From contig NZ_FNUJ01000012.1 of the NCBI RefSeq assembly GCF_900107925.1, positions 186,001 to 250,000 on the forward strand: a stretch of DNA of 64,000 bases, in the 5' to 3' direction. Within the stretch, counting starts at the first letter, position 1. Each line of letters opens with the position of its first letter. Under the pieces are notes generated by a model. It had not been told where the DNA came from. It did no database searches and saw only the letters and a program-made list of their open reading frames with translations. The translations under genes were made by a program, and so were the position numbers. Below are positions 9,903 through 19,381 of this stretch, in pieces. This DNA comes from Amycolatopsis pretoriensis (GTDB taxonomy: Bacteria; Actinomycetota; Actinomycetes; Mycobacteriales; Pseudonocardiaceae).

Positions 9903-11111
9903 TCAGTCCTTGCCGTTGCCACCGCCGGAGGTCGCCGGGGTGATCAGCACGACGCGGTCGTCGCTCGACACCGGGGTGCCGCCGTCCTTGTTGACCGTGC
10001 CGGCCACCGCGAGCTGCGGGTTGATCATGCTCATGCCGGCGAGCCGGCCGAACGTCTCCGGCGGCTTGCCGGTCTTGCCGTCGAGGCTCACCGACGGCTT
10101 GCCGCTGATCGCGCCGTCCGGCGTCACCGGCAGGTTCTGCAGGTTCCCGGCCAGCGAGGTCGCGACGCCGAGGAGGCCGTTCGCGTCGACGAAATCCGCG
10201 CAACCGGCGACGCCGGGCTTGTCCGTCCACGTCCACGCCGGTGTCGTCAGCGGCTGCCCGGCCTGAACGCGGTAGAGGGCGTCCTTGTCGGCGAGGCGGT
10301 CGGTGACCCAGACGCGGCCGCCGTCGGCGGAAGCGCACACGCCGCCCGGGGCATGCAGCCCGGCGGCCACGACCAGGGACCCGTTCGGGTTGCCCGCCGC
10401 GGCCTTGCCGGACGTGTCGATCCGCAGCACCTTCCCGGCGAGCGAGTTCGGGTCGGCGGCGGCGTTCGGGTTGCCGCCGTCGCCGGTCGCGACGAGCAGG
10501 GCGCCGCGGTTGTCGGCGCTGATCGTGCCGCGGTTGCCGGTCGCGCCCTTCGGGATGCCGGTGAGCACGGGCTTGGCCGCCTGGCCCTTGGCGAAGCGCA
10601 CGACGCGGTTGTCGGTCGCCGTGGTCACGTAAGCGAACACGAGCTGGTCCTCGACGTACGACGGCGACAGCGCGAGGCCGGTCAAACCGCCGTCGCCGGC
10701 CGCCTGGACGTCGAGCTTCGCGAAGTCCGTGGCGTCCTTGCCCGCCGTCGCGAGCAGCACGCGGCCGCTCTTGCGCTCGCCCGCCAGCGCGCTCGGCGTG
10801 GAGCCGTCACCCGGCAGGCCGGCCACCGCCGCGACGGTGTCCAGGCAGGTCGCGATGACCGCGGGGTCGAAGTCCTTGCAGCCCTGCGGCGGCGGGACGG
10901 GGGTGGCCGACTGGCCGGGACGCACCTGCTTGCCGTCGCCGCCGGAGTCCGCGCCGGGGCCCTGGACCTCGGGCGGCGACTCCGGGCTGGGCACGGGTGC
11001 CGGGCTGAACGTCTGGCCCGCGGCGGTGTCGTCGAACCGGGCGCACCCGGCGGGCAGCAGGACGCCGCAGGCCAGGATCGCCAGCAGGGCCGACCGGTAC
11101 CTAGTGCGCAT
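9903..11111 (-). CDS. PQQ-type glucose/sorbosone dehydrogenase-like lipoprotein
   Basis: The 402-residue protein is exported: the N-terminal hydrophobic segment ends in the lipobox LLPAGC, with Cys23 as the lipidation site. A Pro-rich linker follows (FSPAPVPSPESPPEVQGPG). The remainder looks like the six-bladed beta-propeller of soluble glucose/sorbosone dehydrogenases (LTGLALSPSYVEDQLVFAYV, GNRGTISADNRGALLVATGD, GKVLRIDTSGK). I do not see enough to say that it binds PQQ or is catalytically active; many actinobacterial members are uncharacterised lipoproteins. It is convergent with the sugar operon and divergent from the hydroxyacid dehydrogenase gene. Confidence 0.75.
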   Translation of the reverse strand: MRTRYRSALLAILACGVLLPAGCARFDDTAAGQTFSPAPVPSPESPPEVQGPGADSGGDGKQVRPGQSATPVPPPQGCKDFDPAVIATCLDTVAAVAGLPGDGSTPSALAGERKSGRVLLATAGKDATDFAKLDVQAAGDGGLTGLALSPSYVEDQLVFAYVTTATDNRVVRFAKGQAAKPVLTGIPKGATGNRGTISADNRGALLVATGDGGNPNAAADPNSLAGKVLRIDTSGKAAAGNPNGSLVVAAGLHAPGGVCASADGGRVWVTDRLADKDALYRVQAGQPLTTPAWTWTDKPGVAGCADFVDANGLLGVATSLAGNLQNLPVTPDGAISGKPSVSLDGKTGKPPETFGRLAGMSMINPQLAVAGTVNKDGGTPVSSDDRVVLITPATSGGGNGKD

Positions 11112-11176
11112 GATCGCCCAGCCTAAGGGCCGCCGCGTGAACCATGGGTGAGTACTCCTGGATTACGTTGGGGATC

Positions 11177-12085
11177 ATGACGCTGACCGTGCTGGTCCCC
11201 GACGACGAGGGCATGACCGTGCTCGCCGAGGTGCCGCGGGTCCTGCCCGTGCGCTACCAGTGGGGCGAACCGGCGCCCCAGGAAGCCGCGAAGGCCGAGG
11301 TGCTGATCCCGGGCAAGCACCCGCCGGGCGAGGAACTGTGGCGCACGCTGCCGAACCTGAAGCTGATCCAGCTGCTGTCAGCCGGCGCCGAGGACTGGGT
11401 CGGCAAGGTGCCCGACGGCGTCCTGCTCTCGACATGCCGGGGCGCGCACGGCGGGAGCACCGCCGAGTGGGTCGTGGCCGCGTTGCTCTCGATCTACCGG
11501 AAGCTGGACGTCTTCGGCGCGGCGCAGCGCGAGGGCCGGTGGGAGCGGCAGAGCACCGACACGTTGCAGGGCAAGCGCGTGCTCATCATCGGCGCCGGCG
11601 ACCTCGGGCAGCACCTGCGGCGCCGGCTCGAGCCGTTCGACGCGCGGTGCACGATGGTCGGGATGACCGCGCGGGAGGGCGTGCACGGCGTGAAGGAGCT
11701 GCCGTCGCTGCTCGGGCTGCACGACGTCGTCGTGCTGATGGTGCCGCTGACTTCGCGGACGCGGGGGATGGTCGACGCAGCTTTCCTTGCCGAGATGCGC
11801 GACGGCGCGGTGCTGGTCAACGTGGCGCGCGGCGCCGTCGTCGGCACCGACGCCTTGGTCGCCGAACTGACCACGGGCCGGTTGCGCGCCGCGCTCGACG
11901 TCACCGATCCCGAGCCGCCCCCTCCGGGGCACCCGCTGTGGACCGCGCCGGGTCTGCTGCTGACGCCGCACGTCGGCGGGGCCGTGCGCGGGGTGCGGGG
12001 GCGGTCGTACGCCGTCGCGGCGGCGGAAATCGCGCGGTACGCCGGCGGCGAGCTGCCTGACAACCTCGTCCACGGCGAGTACTGA
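11177..12085 (+). CDS. D-isomer-specific 2-hydroxyacid dehydrogenase
   Basis: This 302-residue NAD(P)-dependent dehydrogenase interconverts a 2-hydroxyacid and a 2-oxoacid or acts as a phosphonate/glyoxylate-type reductase. The NAD loop is VLIIGAGDLGQHLRR. The catalytic Arg is in VNVARGAVVG, the Glu in DVTDPEPPPPGHPLW and the His in LLTPHVGGA. An in-frame ATG at 11144 would add 11 residues with no family similarity, so the ATG at 11177 (MTLTVLVPDDEG) is preferred. The exact substrate is unknown. It is separate from serA, which has the regulatory domains lacking here. Confidence 0.86.
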   Translation: MTLTVLVPDDEGMTVLAEVPRVLPVRYQWGEPAPQEAAKAEVLIPGKHPPGEELWRTLPNLKLIQLLSAGAEDWVGKVPDGVLLSTCRGAHGGSTAEWVVAALLSIYRKLDVFGAAQREGRWERQSTDTLQGKRVLIIGAGDLGQHLRRRLEPFDARCTMVGMTAREGVHGVKELPSLLGLHDVVVLMVPLTSRTRGMVDAAFLAEMRDGAVLVNVARGAVVGTDALVAELTTGRLRAALDVTDPEPPPPGHPLWTAPGLLLTPHVGGAVRGVRGRSYAVAAAEIARYAGGELPDNLVHGEY

Positions 12086-12122
12086 GGTCGCCAGGCCGCC
12101 GCGGATCCCCTACCCTTCGCGC

Positions 12123-12698
12123 GTGAGCAGTGGAGACGACTTTTCGCAGCAGCCCACCAGCCTCCTGTCGGACGTCGAGGACAACGGCGCCGACGACACC
12201 CCACGCCAGGGCGGGCTGGGCCTCGGCCTGCTGATCCTGCGGGTGGGGCTCGGCGCGACGATGGGCGCGCACGGGCTGCAGCACCTGTTCGGCCTGTTCG
12301 GCGGGCCGGGCATCGGCGGGTTCGCGCGGATGCTGGAGACGTTCGGGTACCACAAGCAGACGACGCTGCTGTCGTGGATCACCGGCATCGTCGAGCTGGG
12401 CGGCGGGGTGCTGGTGGTCGTCGGGCTGTTCACGCCGCTGGCCGCGGCGGGGCTGCTCGGGGTCGCGGCGAACGCGGTCTACGCGAAGGCCCACGGTGGG
12501 TTCTTCGAGGGGCAGGGGCAGGGCTTCGAGTTCGAGCTGCTGCTGGGGCTGTCCGCGCTGAGCCTGCTGTTCACCGGGTCGGGGCCGATTTCGCTGGAGC
12601 GGAACACGCCGTGGCGGAAGCGGCCGTTGCCGCTGGGGCTGGTTTCGCTGCTGCTGGCCGCGGCGGCCGCGGTGGTGGTCATCGTTTTGACGCGGTAG
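12123..12698 (+). CDS. DoxX family membrane protein
   Basis: The 191-residue protein shows four transmembrane helices characteristic of the DoxX/DoxD family: LGLLILRVGLGATMGAHGLQ, then ITGIVELGGGVLVVVGLFTP, then two further helices ending in LLLAAAAAVVVIVL. The first ~35 residues are polar and cytosolic. DoxX proteins are associated with membrane redox and thiol-stress functions in mycobacteria; the role here is inferred only from family membership. GTG is the start. The gene is followed by a repeat-rich stretch without a clear gene. Confidence 0.82.
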   Translation: MSSGDDFSQQPTSLLSDVEDNGADDTPRQGGLGLGLLILRVGLGATMGAHGLQHLFGLFGGPGIGGFARMLETFGYHKQTTLLSWITGIVELGGGVLVVVGLFTPLAAAGLLGVAANAVYAKAHGGFFEGQGQGFEFELLLGLSALSLLFTGSGPISLERNTPWRKRPLPLGLVSLLLAAAAAVVVIVLTR

Positions 12699-13168
12699 GG
12701 GCACCGCGACGGCCGGGGTGTGGACAGGTCGGCTTCGCGTGCGGAGCCTGTGGACTACCCGGGCGGTGCGGCTGGGGTTGTGGACAACTTCGCTGCGGGC
12801 GCCCGGGATTGTCGGTGGCTGCCGGTAGCGTTGAAATCGGGGGTCCCCCTGGCGGCTGGGGCCCGGAAGGTGGCACGAACCGGGGCGGTGGACGGCGAGG
12901 CGACCCCGGGAGCAGGTACGGCGAAGGCCGCCTCGGGAACAGGGTGGTGGGACGGCGAGGCTGTCCCGGGAGCAGGCGGTGGGTCGGTGAACGCAGTCTG
13001 CGAAGCAGGCGGTGGGTCGGTGAACGCAGTCCGCGAAGCAGGTGGTAGGTCGGCGAACGCAGTCCGCGAAGCAGGCGGGTAGGACGGCGAGGTTGTCCCC
13101 GAAGCAGGCGGTGGAACGACGAAGGCCGCCCCGCGGAGCGGGACGGCCTTCGTCGGCTTGAGCCGGAC
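12699..13168. repeat. 33-bp tandem repeat and degenerate repeats between doxX and ilvD
   Basis: Three tandem copies of a 33-base unit run from 12972 to 13070, each beginning GCAGGYGGTRGGTCGGYGAA and continuing to a conserved GCAGTCYGCGAA end. A fourth partial copy follows. Looser relatives (GGGACGGCGAGGCTGTCCCG and variants) flank the array at 12890-12970 and 13080-13105. Because 33 is a multiple of three, a plus-strand open frame (12720-13082, 120 codons) reads through the array as an 11-residue repeat GGGSVNAVCEA. It lacks a family match and its start is not convincing, so I do not call it a gene. No other gene is seen in this 470-base interval. Confidence 0.7.
13117..13155 (-). terminator. 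Terminator of ilvD
   Basis: A long GC-rich hairpin lies 14 bases beyond the ilvD stop. The arm CGACGAAGGCCG pairs with CGGCCTTCGTCG, with further pairing of CCCGC to GCGGG around a small loop. There is no long U-tract, which is usual for actinomycete terminators. Confidence 0.75.
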
Positions 13169-15013
13169 TTACTTGTTCACGTCGCGGACCGCGCCGGTGT
13201 CCGCCGAAGTCGCCATCCGTGCGTACGCGCGCAGAGCCGCCGTCACCGGGCGCTGGCGCTCCTTCGGCTGCCACGGCCTCTCCGATGCCTCCATCTTCGA
13301 CCGGCGCTCGGCCAGGACCTCCGGGTCCACCAGCAGCTCCAGGCGGCGCTCGTGGATGTCCAGCAGGATGCGGTCGCCGTTCTCCACCAGGGCGATCAAG
13401 CCGCCCGCCGCGGCCTCCGGGGAAATGTGGCCCACCGAGATGCCCGACGAACCGCCCGAGAAGCGGCCGTCCGTGATCAGGGCGCACTTCTTGCCCAGGC
13501 CCGATCCCTTCAGGAACGCCGTCGGGTGCAGCATTTCCTGCATGCCCGGGCCGCCCGCGGGGCCCTCGTAGCGGATCACCAGGACCTCGCCCGGCTGGAT
13601 CTCCTTCTTGAGGATCGCCGAGACCGCTTCCTCCTGGCTCTCCAGCACCCGCGCCGGGCCCTCGAAGTGCCACAGGTCCTCGTCGATGCCCGCGGCCTTG
13701 ATCACCGCGCCGTTCTCCGCCAGGTTGCCGCGGAGGATCGCCAGGCCGCCGTCCTTCGTGTACGCGTGCTCGACGTCGCGGATGCAACCCCCGGAAGCGT
13801 CGGTGTCGAGCGACGACCAGCGGTTCTCGGTCGAGAACGCCTGCGTCGTGCGGACCCCGCCCGGCGCCGCGTGGAACAGTTCGACGGCGACGGAAGACGG
13901 CGACGAAGCCCGGATGTCCCAGGCGGAAAGCCAGGAATCCAGATCGTCGGAGTGGACCGAGCGGACGTCGGTGTTCAGCAGGCCGCCGCGGTACAGCTCG
14001 CCCAGGATCGCCGGGATTCCGCCCGCGCGGTGGACGTCCTCCATGTGGTAGTCCGAGTTCGGCGCCACCTTCGACAGGCACGGCACGCGGCGGCCGATCG
14101 CGTCGATGTCGGCGATCGTGAAGTCGACCTCGCCCTCCTGCGCGGCGGCGAGGATGTGCAGCACCGTGTTCGTCGAGCCGCCCATCGCCATGTCCAGGGC
14201 CATCGCGTTCTCGAACGCCGCCTTCGACGCGATCGAGCGCGGCAGGACCGAGTCGTCGTCGTTTTCGTACCAGCGGCGGCACAGCTCGACGACCGTGCGG
14301 CCGGCCTCCTCGAACAGCGCGCGACGCGCGGCGTGGGTCGCCAGCGTCGAGCCGTTGCCGGGCAGCGACAAACCGAGGGCCTCGGTGAGACAGTTCATCG
14401 AATTCGCGGTGAACATGCCGGAGCACGACCCGCACGTCGGGCACGCCGAACGCTCGACGATCGACAGGCCGTCTTCGTCGACCTCGGGGCTGGCCGACGC
14501 GGCGATCGCCGTGATCAGGTCGGTCGGGGCCTGCGCGACACCGCCCACGACGACGGCCTTGCCGGCCTCCATCGGGCCGCCGGAGACGAACACCACCGGG
14601 ATGTTGAGCCGCATGGCCGCGTTGAGCATGCCCGGCGTGATCTTGTCGCAGTTGGAGATGCAGACGAGCGCGTCGGCCTGGTGCGCGTTGACCATGTACT
14701 CGACCGAGTCGGCGATGATCTCGCGCGAGGGCAGCGAGTAGAGCATGCCGGAGTGGCCCATGGCGATGCCGTCGTCGACGGCGATCGTGTGGAACTCGCG
14801 CGCGACGCCGCCCGCCTCCTTGACCGCGCCCGCGACGATCTCGCCGAGGTCCTTGAGGTGCACGTGGCCGGGCACGAACTGCGTGTAGGAGTTGGCGATC
14901 GCCACGATCGGCTTGCCGAAGTCGCTGTCGGTCATGCCGGTGGCGCGCCAGAGCGAGCGCGCGCCCGCCGCGTTGCGTCCGTGGGTGGTGGTCCTGGAAC
15001 GAAGAGGCGGCAC
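13169..15013 (-). CDS. ilvD: Dihydroxyacid dehydratase
   Basis: IlvD (614 residues) dehydrates 2,3-dihydroxy-isovalerate and 2,3-dihydroxy-3-methylvalerate to the 2-oxoacid precursors of valine, leucine and isoleucine. The iron-sulfur cluster cysteines are visible in CISNCDKITPGM and CPTCGSCSGMFTANSMN, and the N-terminal block ARSLWRATGMTDSDFGKPIV is typical. Length is normal. The GTG at 15013 is preceded by GGGAG at 5-base spacing. It is transcribed towards the repeat region and away from ilvBNC, with a PH-domain gene just upstream on the same strand, and is therefore under different control from the attenuated ilvBNC operon. Confidence 0.97.
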   Translation of the reverse strand: MPPLRSRTTTHGRNAAGARSLWRATGMTDSDFGKPIVAIANSYTQFVPGHVHLKDLGEIVAGAVKEAGGVAREFHTIAVDDGIAMGHSGMLYSLPSREIIADSVEYMVNAHQADALVCISNCDKITPGMLNAAMRLNIPVVFVSGGPMEAGKAVVVGGVAQAPTDLITAIAASASPEVDEDGLSIVERSACPTCGSCSGMFTANSMNCLTEALGLSLPGNGSTLATHAARRALFEEAGRTVVELCRRWYENDDDSVLPRSIASKAAFENAMALDMAMGGSTNTVLHILAAAQEGEVDFTIADIDAIGRRVPCLSKVAPNSDYHMEDVHRAGGIPAILGELYRGGLLNTDVRSVHSDDLDSWLSAWDIRASSPSSVAVELFHAAPGGVRTTQAFSTENRWSSLDTDASGGCIRDVEHAYTKDGGLAILRGNLAENGAVIKAAGIDEDLWHFEGPARVLESQEEAVSAILKKEIQPGEVLVIRYEGPAGGPGMQEMLHPTAFLKGSGLGKKCALITDGRFSGGSSGISVGHISPEAAAGGLIALVENGDRILLDIHERRLELLVDPEVLAERRSKMEASERPWQPKERQRPVTAALRAYARMATSADTGAVRDVNK

Positions 15014-15047
15014 GTAAACTCCCAGGTCAAAGCGTGGTGGGGCAAAC

Positions 15048-15058
15048 TGGTTCTACCA
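15048..15058. promoter_or_regulatory. GntR/FadR-type operator-like palindrome upstream of ilvD
   Basis: TGGTTCTACCA fits the TGGT-N3-ACCA palindrome recognised by many FadR-subfamily GntR regulators. It sits in the 47-base gap between the ilvD start and the upstream gene. Only the motif is seen; no GntR gene is nearby, and an 11-base match can occur by chance. Confidence 0.35.
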
Positions 15059-15060
15059 AT

Positions 15061-15534
15061 TTACTCCGACGCGGAAGCTTCCGATCGGCCGGGCTTGATG
15101 TCGTCGGCGTCCAGGAGCCCGCTCGGATCCGCCACCAGACCTTCGCTGACCAGCGACAGCACCGGCAGGTGCCGGGTCCGCACGGTCGGCAGCGGCACCT
15201 TCGTGTCGTCCTTCAGCACCGCCTGCACGCGCGACTTCTTGGTGATCGCCAGGCCCTTCAACGCCGACCACGGGACGTCGCGGTGGCCGAACATCGTGCG
15301 GGTCGCCAGGCCTTCGCGGGTCGCGACCGTGCGCGTCCGGATCACGAACACCGCCAGCGCGACGGGGAAGATGTAGAGCCACTGCAAGTACGGGATGTCC
15401 CCGAGCGCGACCGGCGTCACGCAGATCGTCAGGAGGGCGATCGCCATGAACGACGTGCGGGGGATGCGGAAGACGGCCTTCCGGCCTTCGTCCTGCTCTT
15501 TTTCGGCCACCCGGAAATGGTGCACCGCGCGCAC
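15061..15534 (-). CDS. PH-domain membrane protein
   Basis: The ~157-residue protein has two adjacent transmembrane segments (FMAIALLTICVTPVALGDI and LQWLYIFPVALAVFVI). A bacterial PH-like domain follows (TRTMFGHRDVPWSALKGLAI, then LKDDTKVPLPTVRTRHLPVL). This arrangement of helices plus a bPH domain is common in actinobacteria and has no known enzymatic role. The start is uncertain; the GTG at 15534 is taken, but 15525 is equally possible, and the frame is open further upstream. It lies 47 bases upstream of ilvD on the same strand and divergent from the ilvBNC leader. Confidence 0.68.
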   Translation of the reverse strand: MRAVHHFRVAEKEQDEGRKAVFRIPRTSFMAIALLTICVTPVALGDIPYLQWLYIFPVALAVFVIRTRTVATREGLATRTMFGHRDVPWSALKGLAITKKSRVQAVLKDDTKVPLPTVRTRHLPVLSLVSEGLVADPSGLLDADDIKPGRSEASASE

Positions 15535-15603
15535 GACCGGCCCGAACCCGGGTCGGGCCGGGTGTGACCCGCGTCCACCATGCGGACACGTCATCCCGCA
15601 GAG

Positions 15604-15633
15604 TTGACACCCGCGCGGCGGGCGGACTAGCGT
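15604..15633 (+). promoter_or_regulatory. Promoter of the ilvBNC leader
   Basis: A consensus -35 TTGACA (15604-15609) and a -10-like TAGCGT (15628-15633) are separated by 18 bases. The predicted transcript start falls at about 15640-15641, on the GTG of the leader peptide, so the leader would be translated from a leaderless mRNA. This is seen directly in sequence but not confirmed experimentally. Confidence 0.6.
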
Positions 15634-15640
15634 CAGCGTC

Positions 15641-15688
15641 GTGACACCGCTGACCGGCCTCGTACTTCCCAAGCGCGTCGACGCTTAG
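15641..15688 (+). CDS. ilvBNC leader peptide (15 residues)
   Basis: The short frame reads MTPLTGLVLPKRVDA and stops with TAG. It carries a Leu-Val-Leu run (CTC GTA CTT) plus earlier and later branched-chain codons, as expected for a peptide that senses charged tRNA(Leu/Val). It lies between a good promoter and an intrinsic terminator upstream of ilvB. The segment 15673-15684 (GCGCGTCGACGC), inside the leader, is perfectly complementary to 15704-15715 (GCGTCGACGCGC). An alternative hairpin pairs CTTCCCAAGCG with CGCTTAGGGAAG over the end of the peptide. These elements make a classical attenuation switch. Confidence 0.72.
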   Translation: MTPLTGLVLPKRVDA

Positions 15689-15716
15689 GGAAGACTTTCC
15701 GCTGCGTCGACGCGCG

Positions 15717-15753
15717 AACCCTCGTGCGACCTTACGGTCGGCGAGGGTTTTTT
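15717..15753 (+). terminator. Attenuator terminator of ilvBNC
   Basis: AACCCTCG with GCGACC forms an extended stem with GGTCG and CGAGGGTT around a TTAC loop, followed by a run of six Ts. It lies 28 bases after the leader peptide stop and 93 bases before ilvB. It must be bypassed for ilvBNC expression, consistent with Leu/Val-dependent attenuation. Confidence 0.8.
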
Positions 15754-15846
15754 GTTGCCCTAGGGAAGAGATTCCCCGCCCCACCGCACCGATAGAGCTC
15801 AAAAAAGACCCGAACGAGTGACACCGAGACCCACGAGGCAGATCCG

Positions 15847-17739
15847 ATGACCAGTGCCACGTCGCGCAGCGACGCGAAACCCGGGCCGACGCCCGGAACG
15901 CCCGGAGCACGTCCGAAGCCGGCGCCACCGGCGGGAACCCCGGTGCGCGTCACCGGTGCGCAGTCCCTCGTGCGCTCGCTCGAGGCGGTCGGCGCCGAGG
16001 TGGTCTTCGGCATTCCGGGCGGCACCATCCTGCCCGCCTACGACCCGTTGCTGGACTCCACGAAGGTCCGCCACGTCCTGGTCCGCCACGAGCAGGGCGC
16101 GGGGCACGCCGCCACCGGCTACGCGCAGGCCACCGGCAAGGTCGGCGTCTGCATGGCGACGTCGGGCCCGGGCGCGACCAACCTGGTGACGCCGCTGGCC
16201 GACGCGAACATGGACTCCGTCCCGGTCGTCGCCATCACCGGGCAGCAGTCGCGCTCGCTGATCGGCACCGACGCGTTCCAGGAAGCCGACATCTGCGGCA
16301 TCACCATGCCGATCACCAAGCACAACTTCCTCGTCACCGACCCCGCGGACATCCCGCGGACCATCGCCGAGGCGTTCCACCTGGCGTCCACGGGCCGACC
16401 CGGCCCGGTCCTGGTGGACATCCCCAAGGACGTGCTCCAGGAGATGACCTCGTTCTCCTGGCCGACCGAGCTGCGCCTCCCGGGTTACCGCCCGACGCTG
16501 CGCCCGCACGGCAAGCAGGTCCGCGAAGCCGCGAAGCTCATCTCGAAGGCGCGCCGCCCGGTGCTGTACGTCGGCGGCGGTGTCATCAAGGCCGAAGCGC
16601 ACGAGCAGCTGAAGCAGCTCGCCGAGCTGACGAACATCCCGGTCGTCACCACGCTGATGGCACGCGGCGCGTTCCCCGACTCGCACCCGCAGCACCTCGG
16701 CATGCCGGGCATGCACGGCTCGGTCGCCGCCGTCGCCGCGATGCAGCGCGCCGACCTGCTGATCGCGCTCGGCGCCCGGTTCGACGACCGCGTCACCGGG
16801 CAGCTGTCGTCCTTCGCGCCGGACGCCGCGATCGTGCACGCCGACATCGACCCGGCCGAGATCTCCAAGAACCGCAAGGCCGACGTCCCGATCGTGGGCG
16901 ACTGCAAGGAGATCATCGGCGAGCTGATCGCCGCGGTCACCACGGAGTTCGAGCACGGCGGCAAGCCGGACCTGGCCGCGTGGTGGACGCTGGCCGACGA
17001 CTGGCGCAAGACCTACCCGGCCGGGTACGAGTGGCCGGACGACGGTTCGCTGTCGCCGCAGTACGTCATCGAGCGGATCGGCGAGCTCGTCGGCCCGGAC
17101 GCCGTCTACGCCGCCGGCGTCGGCCAGCACCAGATGTGGGCCGCGCAGTTCGTCAAGTACGAGAACCCGCGCACCTGGATCAACTCCGGCGGGCTCGGCA
17201 CCATGGGCTTCGCCGTGCCGGCCGCGATGGGCGCGCAGTTCGGCGTCCCGGACACCCCGGTGTGGGCGATCGACGGCGACGGCTGCTTCCAGATGACCAA
17301 CCAGGAACTCGCCACCTGCGCCATCGAGGGGGCGCCGATCAAGGTCGCCGTCATCAACAACGGCAACCTGGGCATGGTCCGGCAGTGGCAGAACCTCTTC
17401 TACTCGGAGCGGTACTCCAACACCGACCTCGGCACGCACAAGCACCGCATCCCGGACTTCGTGCTGCTGGCCGAAGCGCTGGGCTGCGCCGGCCTGCGCT
17501 GCGAGACCAAGGAAGACGTCGACGCCACCATCCGCCGCGCGATGGAGATCAACGACCGCCCCGTCGTGATCGACTTCGTCGTGGGGAAGGATGCCCAGGT
17601 GTGGCCGATGGTCGCCGCGGGCACCGGCAACGACGAGATCATGGCGGTCCGGGGCATCCGGCCGCTGTTCGACGACGACGAGGTTTCGGTCGAGACGACC
17701 GAGGCCGCCGCGGAAGCCGCCGGGGAAGGTGAGCGCTGA
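15847..17739 (+). CDS. ilvB: Acetolactate synthase large subunit
   Basis: The 630-residue ThDP enzyme condenses pyruvate with pyruvate or 2-oxobutyrate, the first committed step to valine/leucine and isoleucine. The catalytic Glu is in VRHEQGAGHAATGYA. The ThDP/Mg motif is WAIDGDGCFQMTNQELATCA, ending near VAVINNGNLG. About 35 Pro/Ala-rich residues precede the conserved core, as in other actinobacterial IlvB proteins. ilvN follows after one base and ilvC 34 bases later, so this is an ilvBNC operon controlled by the upstream attenuator. Confidence 0.97.
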   Translation: MTSATSRSDAKPGPTPGTPGARPKPAPPAGTPVRVTGAQSLVRSLEAVGAEVVFGIPGGTILPAYDPLLDSTKVRHVLVRHEQGAGHAATGYAQATGKVGVCMATSGPGATNLVTPLADANMDSVPVVAITGQQSRSLIGTDAFQEADICGITMPITKHNFLVTDPADIPRTIAEAFHLASTGRPGPVLVDIPKDVLQEMTSFSWPTELRLPGYRPTLRPHGKQVREAAKLISKARRPVLYVGGGVIKAEAHEQLKQLAELTNIPVVTTLMARGAFPDSHPQHLGMPGMHGSVAAVAAMQRADLLIALGARFDDRVTGQLSSFAPDAAIVHADIDPAEISKNRKADVPIVGDCKEIIGELIAAVTTEFEHGGKPDLAAWWTLADDWRKTYPAGYEWPDDGSLSPQYVIERIGELVGPDAVYAAGVGQHQMWAAQFVKYENPRTWINSGGLGTMGFAVPAAMGAQFGVPDTPVWAIDGDGCFQMTNQELATCAIEGAPIKVAVINNGNLGMVRQWQNLFYSERYSNTDLGTHKHRIPDFVLLAEALGCAGLRCETKEDVDATIRRAMEINDRPVVIDFVVGKDAQVWPMVAAGTGNDEIMAVRGIRPLFDDDEVSVETTEAAAEAAGEGER

Positions 17740-17740
17740 G

Positions 17741-18247
17741 ATGAGCGTCCACACGCTGAGTGTGCTGGTCGAGAACAAGCCGGGTGTGCTCGCGCGCGTC
17801 TCGGGCCTGTTCTCCCGCCGCGGGTTCAACATCGAGTCCCTCGCCGTCGGGCCCACGGAAAACCCCGAGGTGTCCCGCATGACGATCGTGGTCGCCGTGG
17901 AAGAGCTACCGCTCGAACAGGTGACGAAGCAGCTCAACAAGCTGGTCAACGTGATCAAGATCGTCGAGCTGGAGCAGTCGACCGCCGTGCAGCGCGAACT
18001 GCTGCTGGTGAAGGTGCGCGCCGACAACACCGTGCGCAGCCAGGTCCTCGAGACCGTCCAGCTCTTCCGGGCCAAGGTGGTGGACGTCTCTCCCGAGGCA
18101 CTCACCGTCGAGGCCACCGGGACGTCCGACAAGATCGGTGCGTTGCTGCGGATGCTGGAGCCGTATGGCATCCGCGAGCTCGTGCAGTCCGGCATGGTCG
18201 CGGTGGGTCGCGGCGCCCGTTCGATCACCGCGACATCCCCGCGCTAA
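17741..18247 (+). CDS. ilvN: Acetolactate synthase regulatory subunit
   Basis: IlvN (168 residues) activates IlvB and confers valine feedback inhibition. It starts with an ACT domain (HTLSVLVENKPGVLARVSGL, then FSRRGFNIESLAVGPTENP) and ends with the typical C-terminal domain containing ALTVEATGTSDKIGALLRML. The length is that of the standard actinobacterial form. One base separates it from ilvB, indicating tight coupling. Confidence 0.96.
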   Translation: MSVHTLSVLVENKPGVLARVSGLFSRRGFNIESLAVGPTENPEVSRMTIVVAVEELPLEQVTKQLNKLVNVIKIVELEQSTAVQRELLLVKVRADNTVRSQVLETVQLFRAKVVDVSPEALTVEATGTSDKIGALLRMLEPYGIRELVQSGMVAVGRGARSITATSPR

Positions 18248-18281
18248 AAGAAGTAAGTCAGGAAAGGAAGCAGTAACCCCC

Positions 18282-19295
<1,014 letters not shown>

Positions 19296-19312
19296 GTCTT
19301 TTCTCCCTGACG

Positions 19313-19348
19313 CCGAAGGGGACGCCCGCCTGCGGGCGTCCCCTTCGG
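19313..19348 (+). terminator. Terminator of ilvBNC
   Basis: A perfect 17-base-pair hairpin pairs CCGAAGGGGACGCCCGC with GCGGGCGTCCCCTTCGG over a two-base gap, 17 bases after the ilvC stop. There is no long T-run. It also separates ilvC from the next gene. Confidence 0.85.
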
Positions 19349-19381
19349 TGCGTTCGGTGGTCGTTTCGCTACGCTGGCGAC

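Noticed and set aside
12972..13070. Short repeats considered as a CRISPR array
   Set aside because: Units are directly tandem with no spacers, and no cas genes are present.
15535..15846. T-box riboswitch upstream of ilvB
   Set aside because: No T-box sequence was found, and the coding leader with a Leu-Val-Leu run explains the terminator better.
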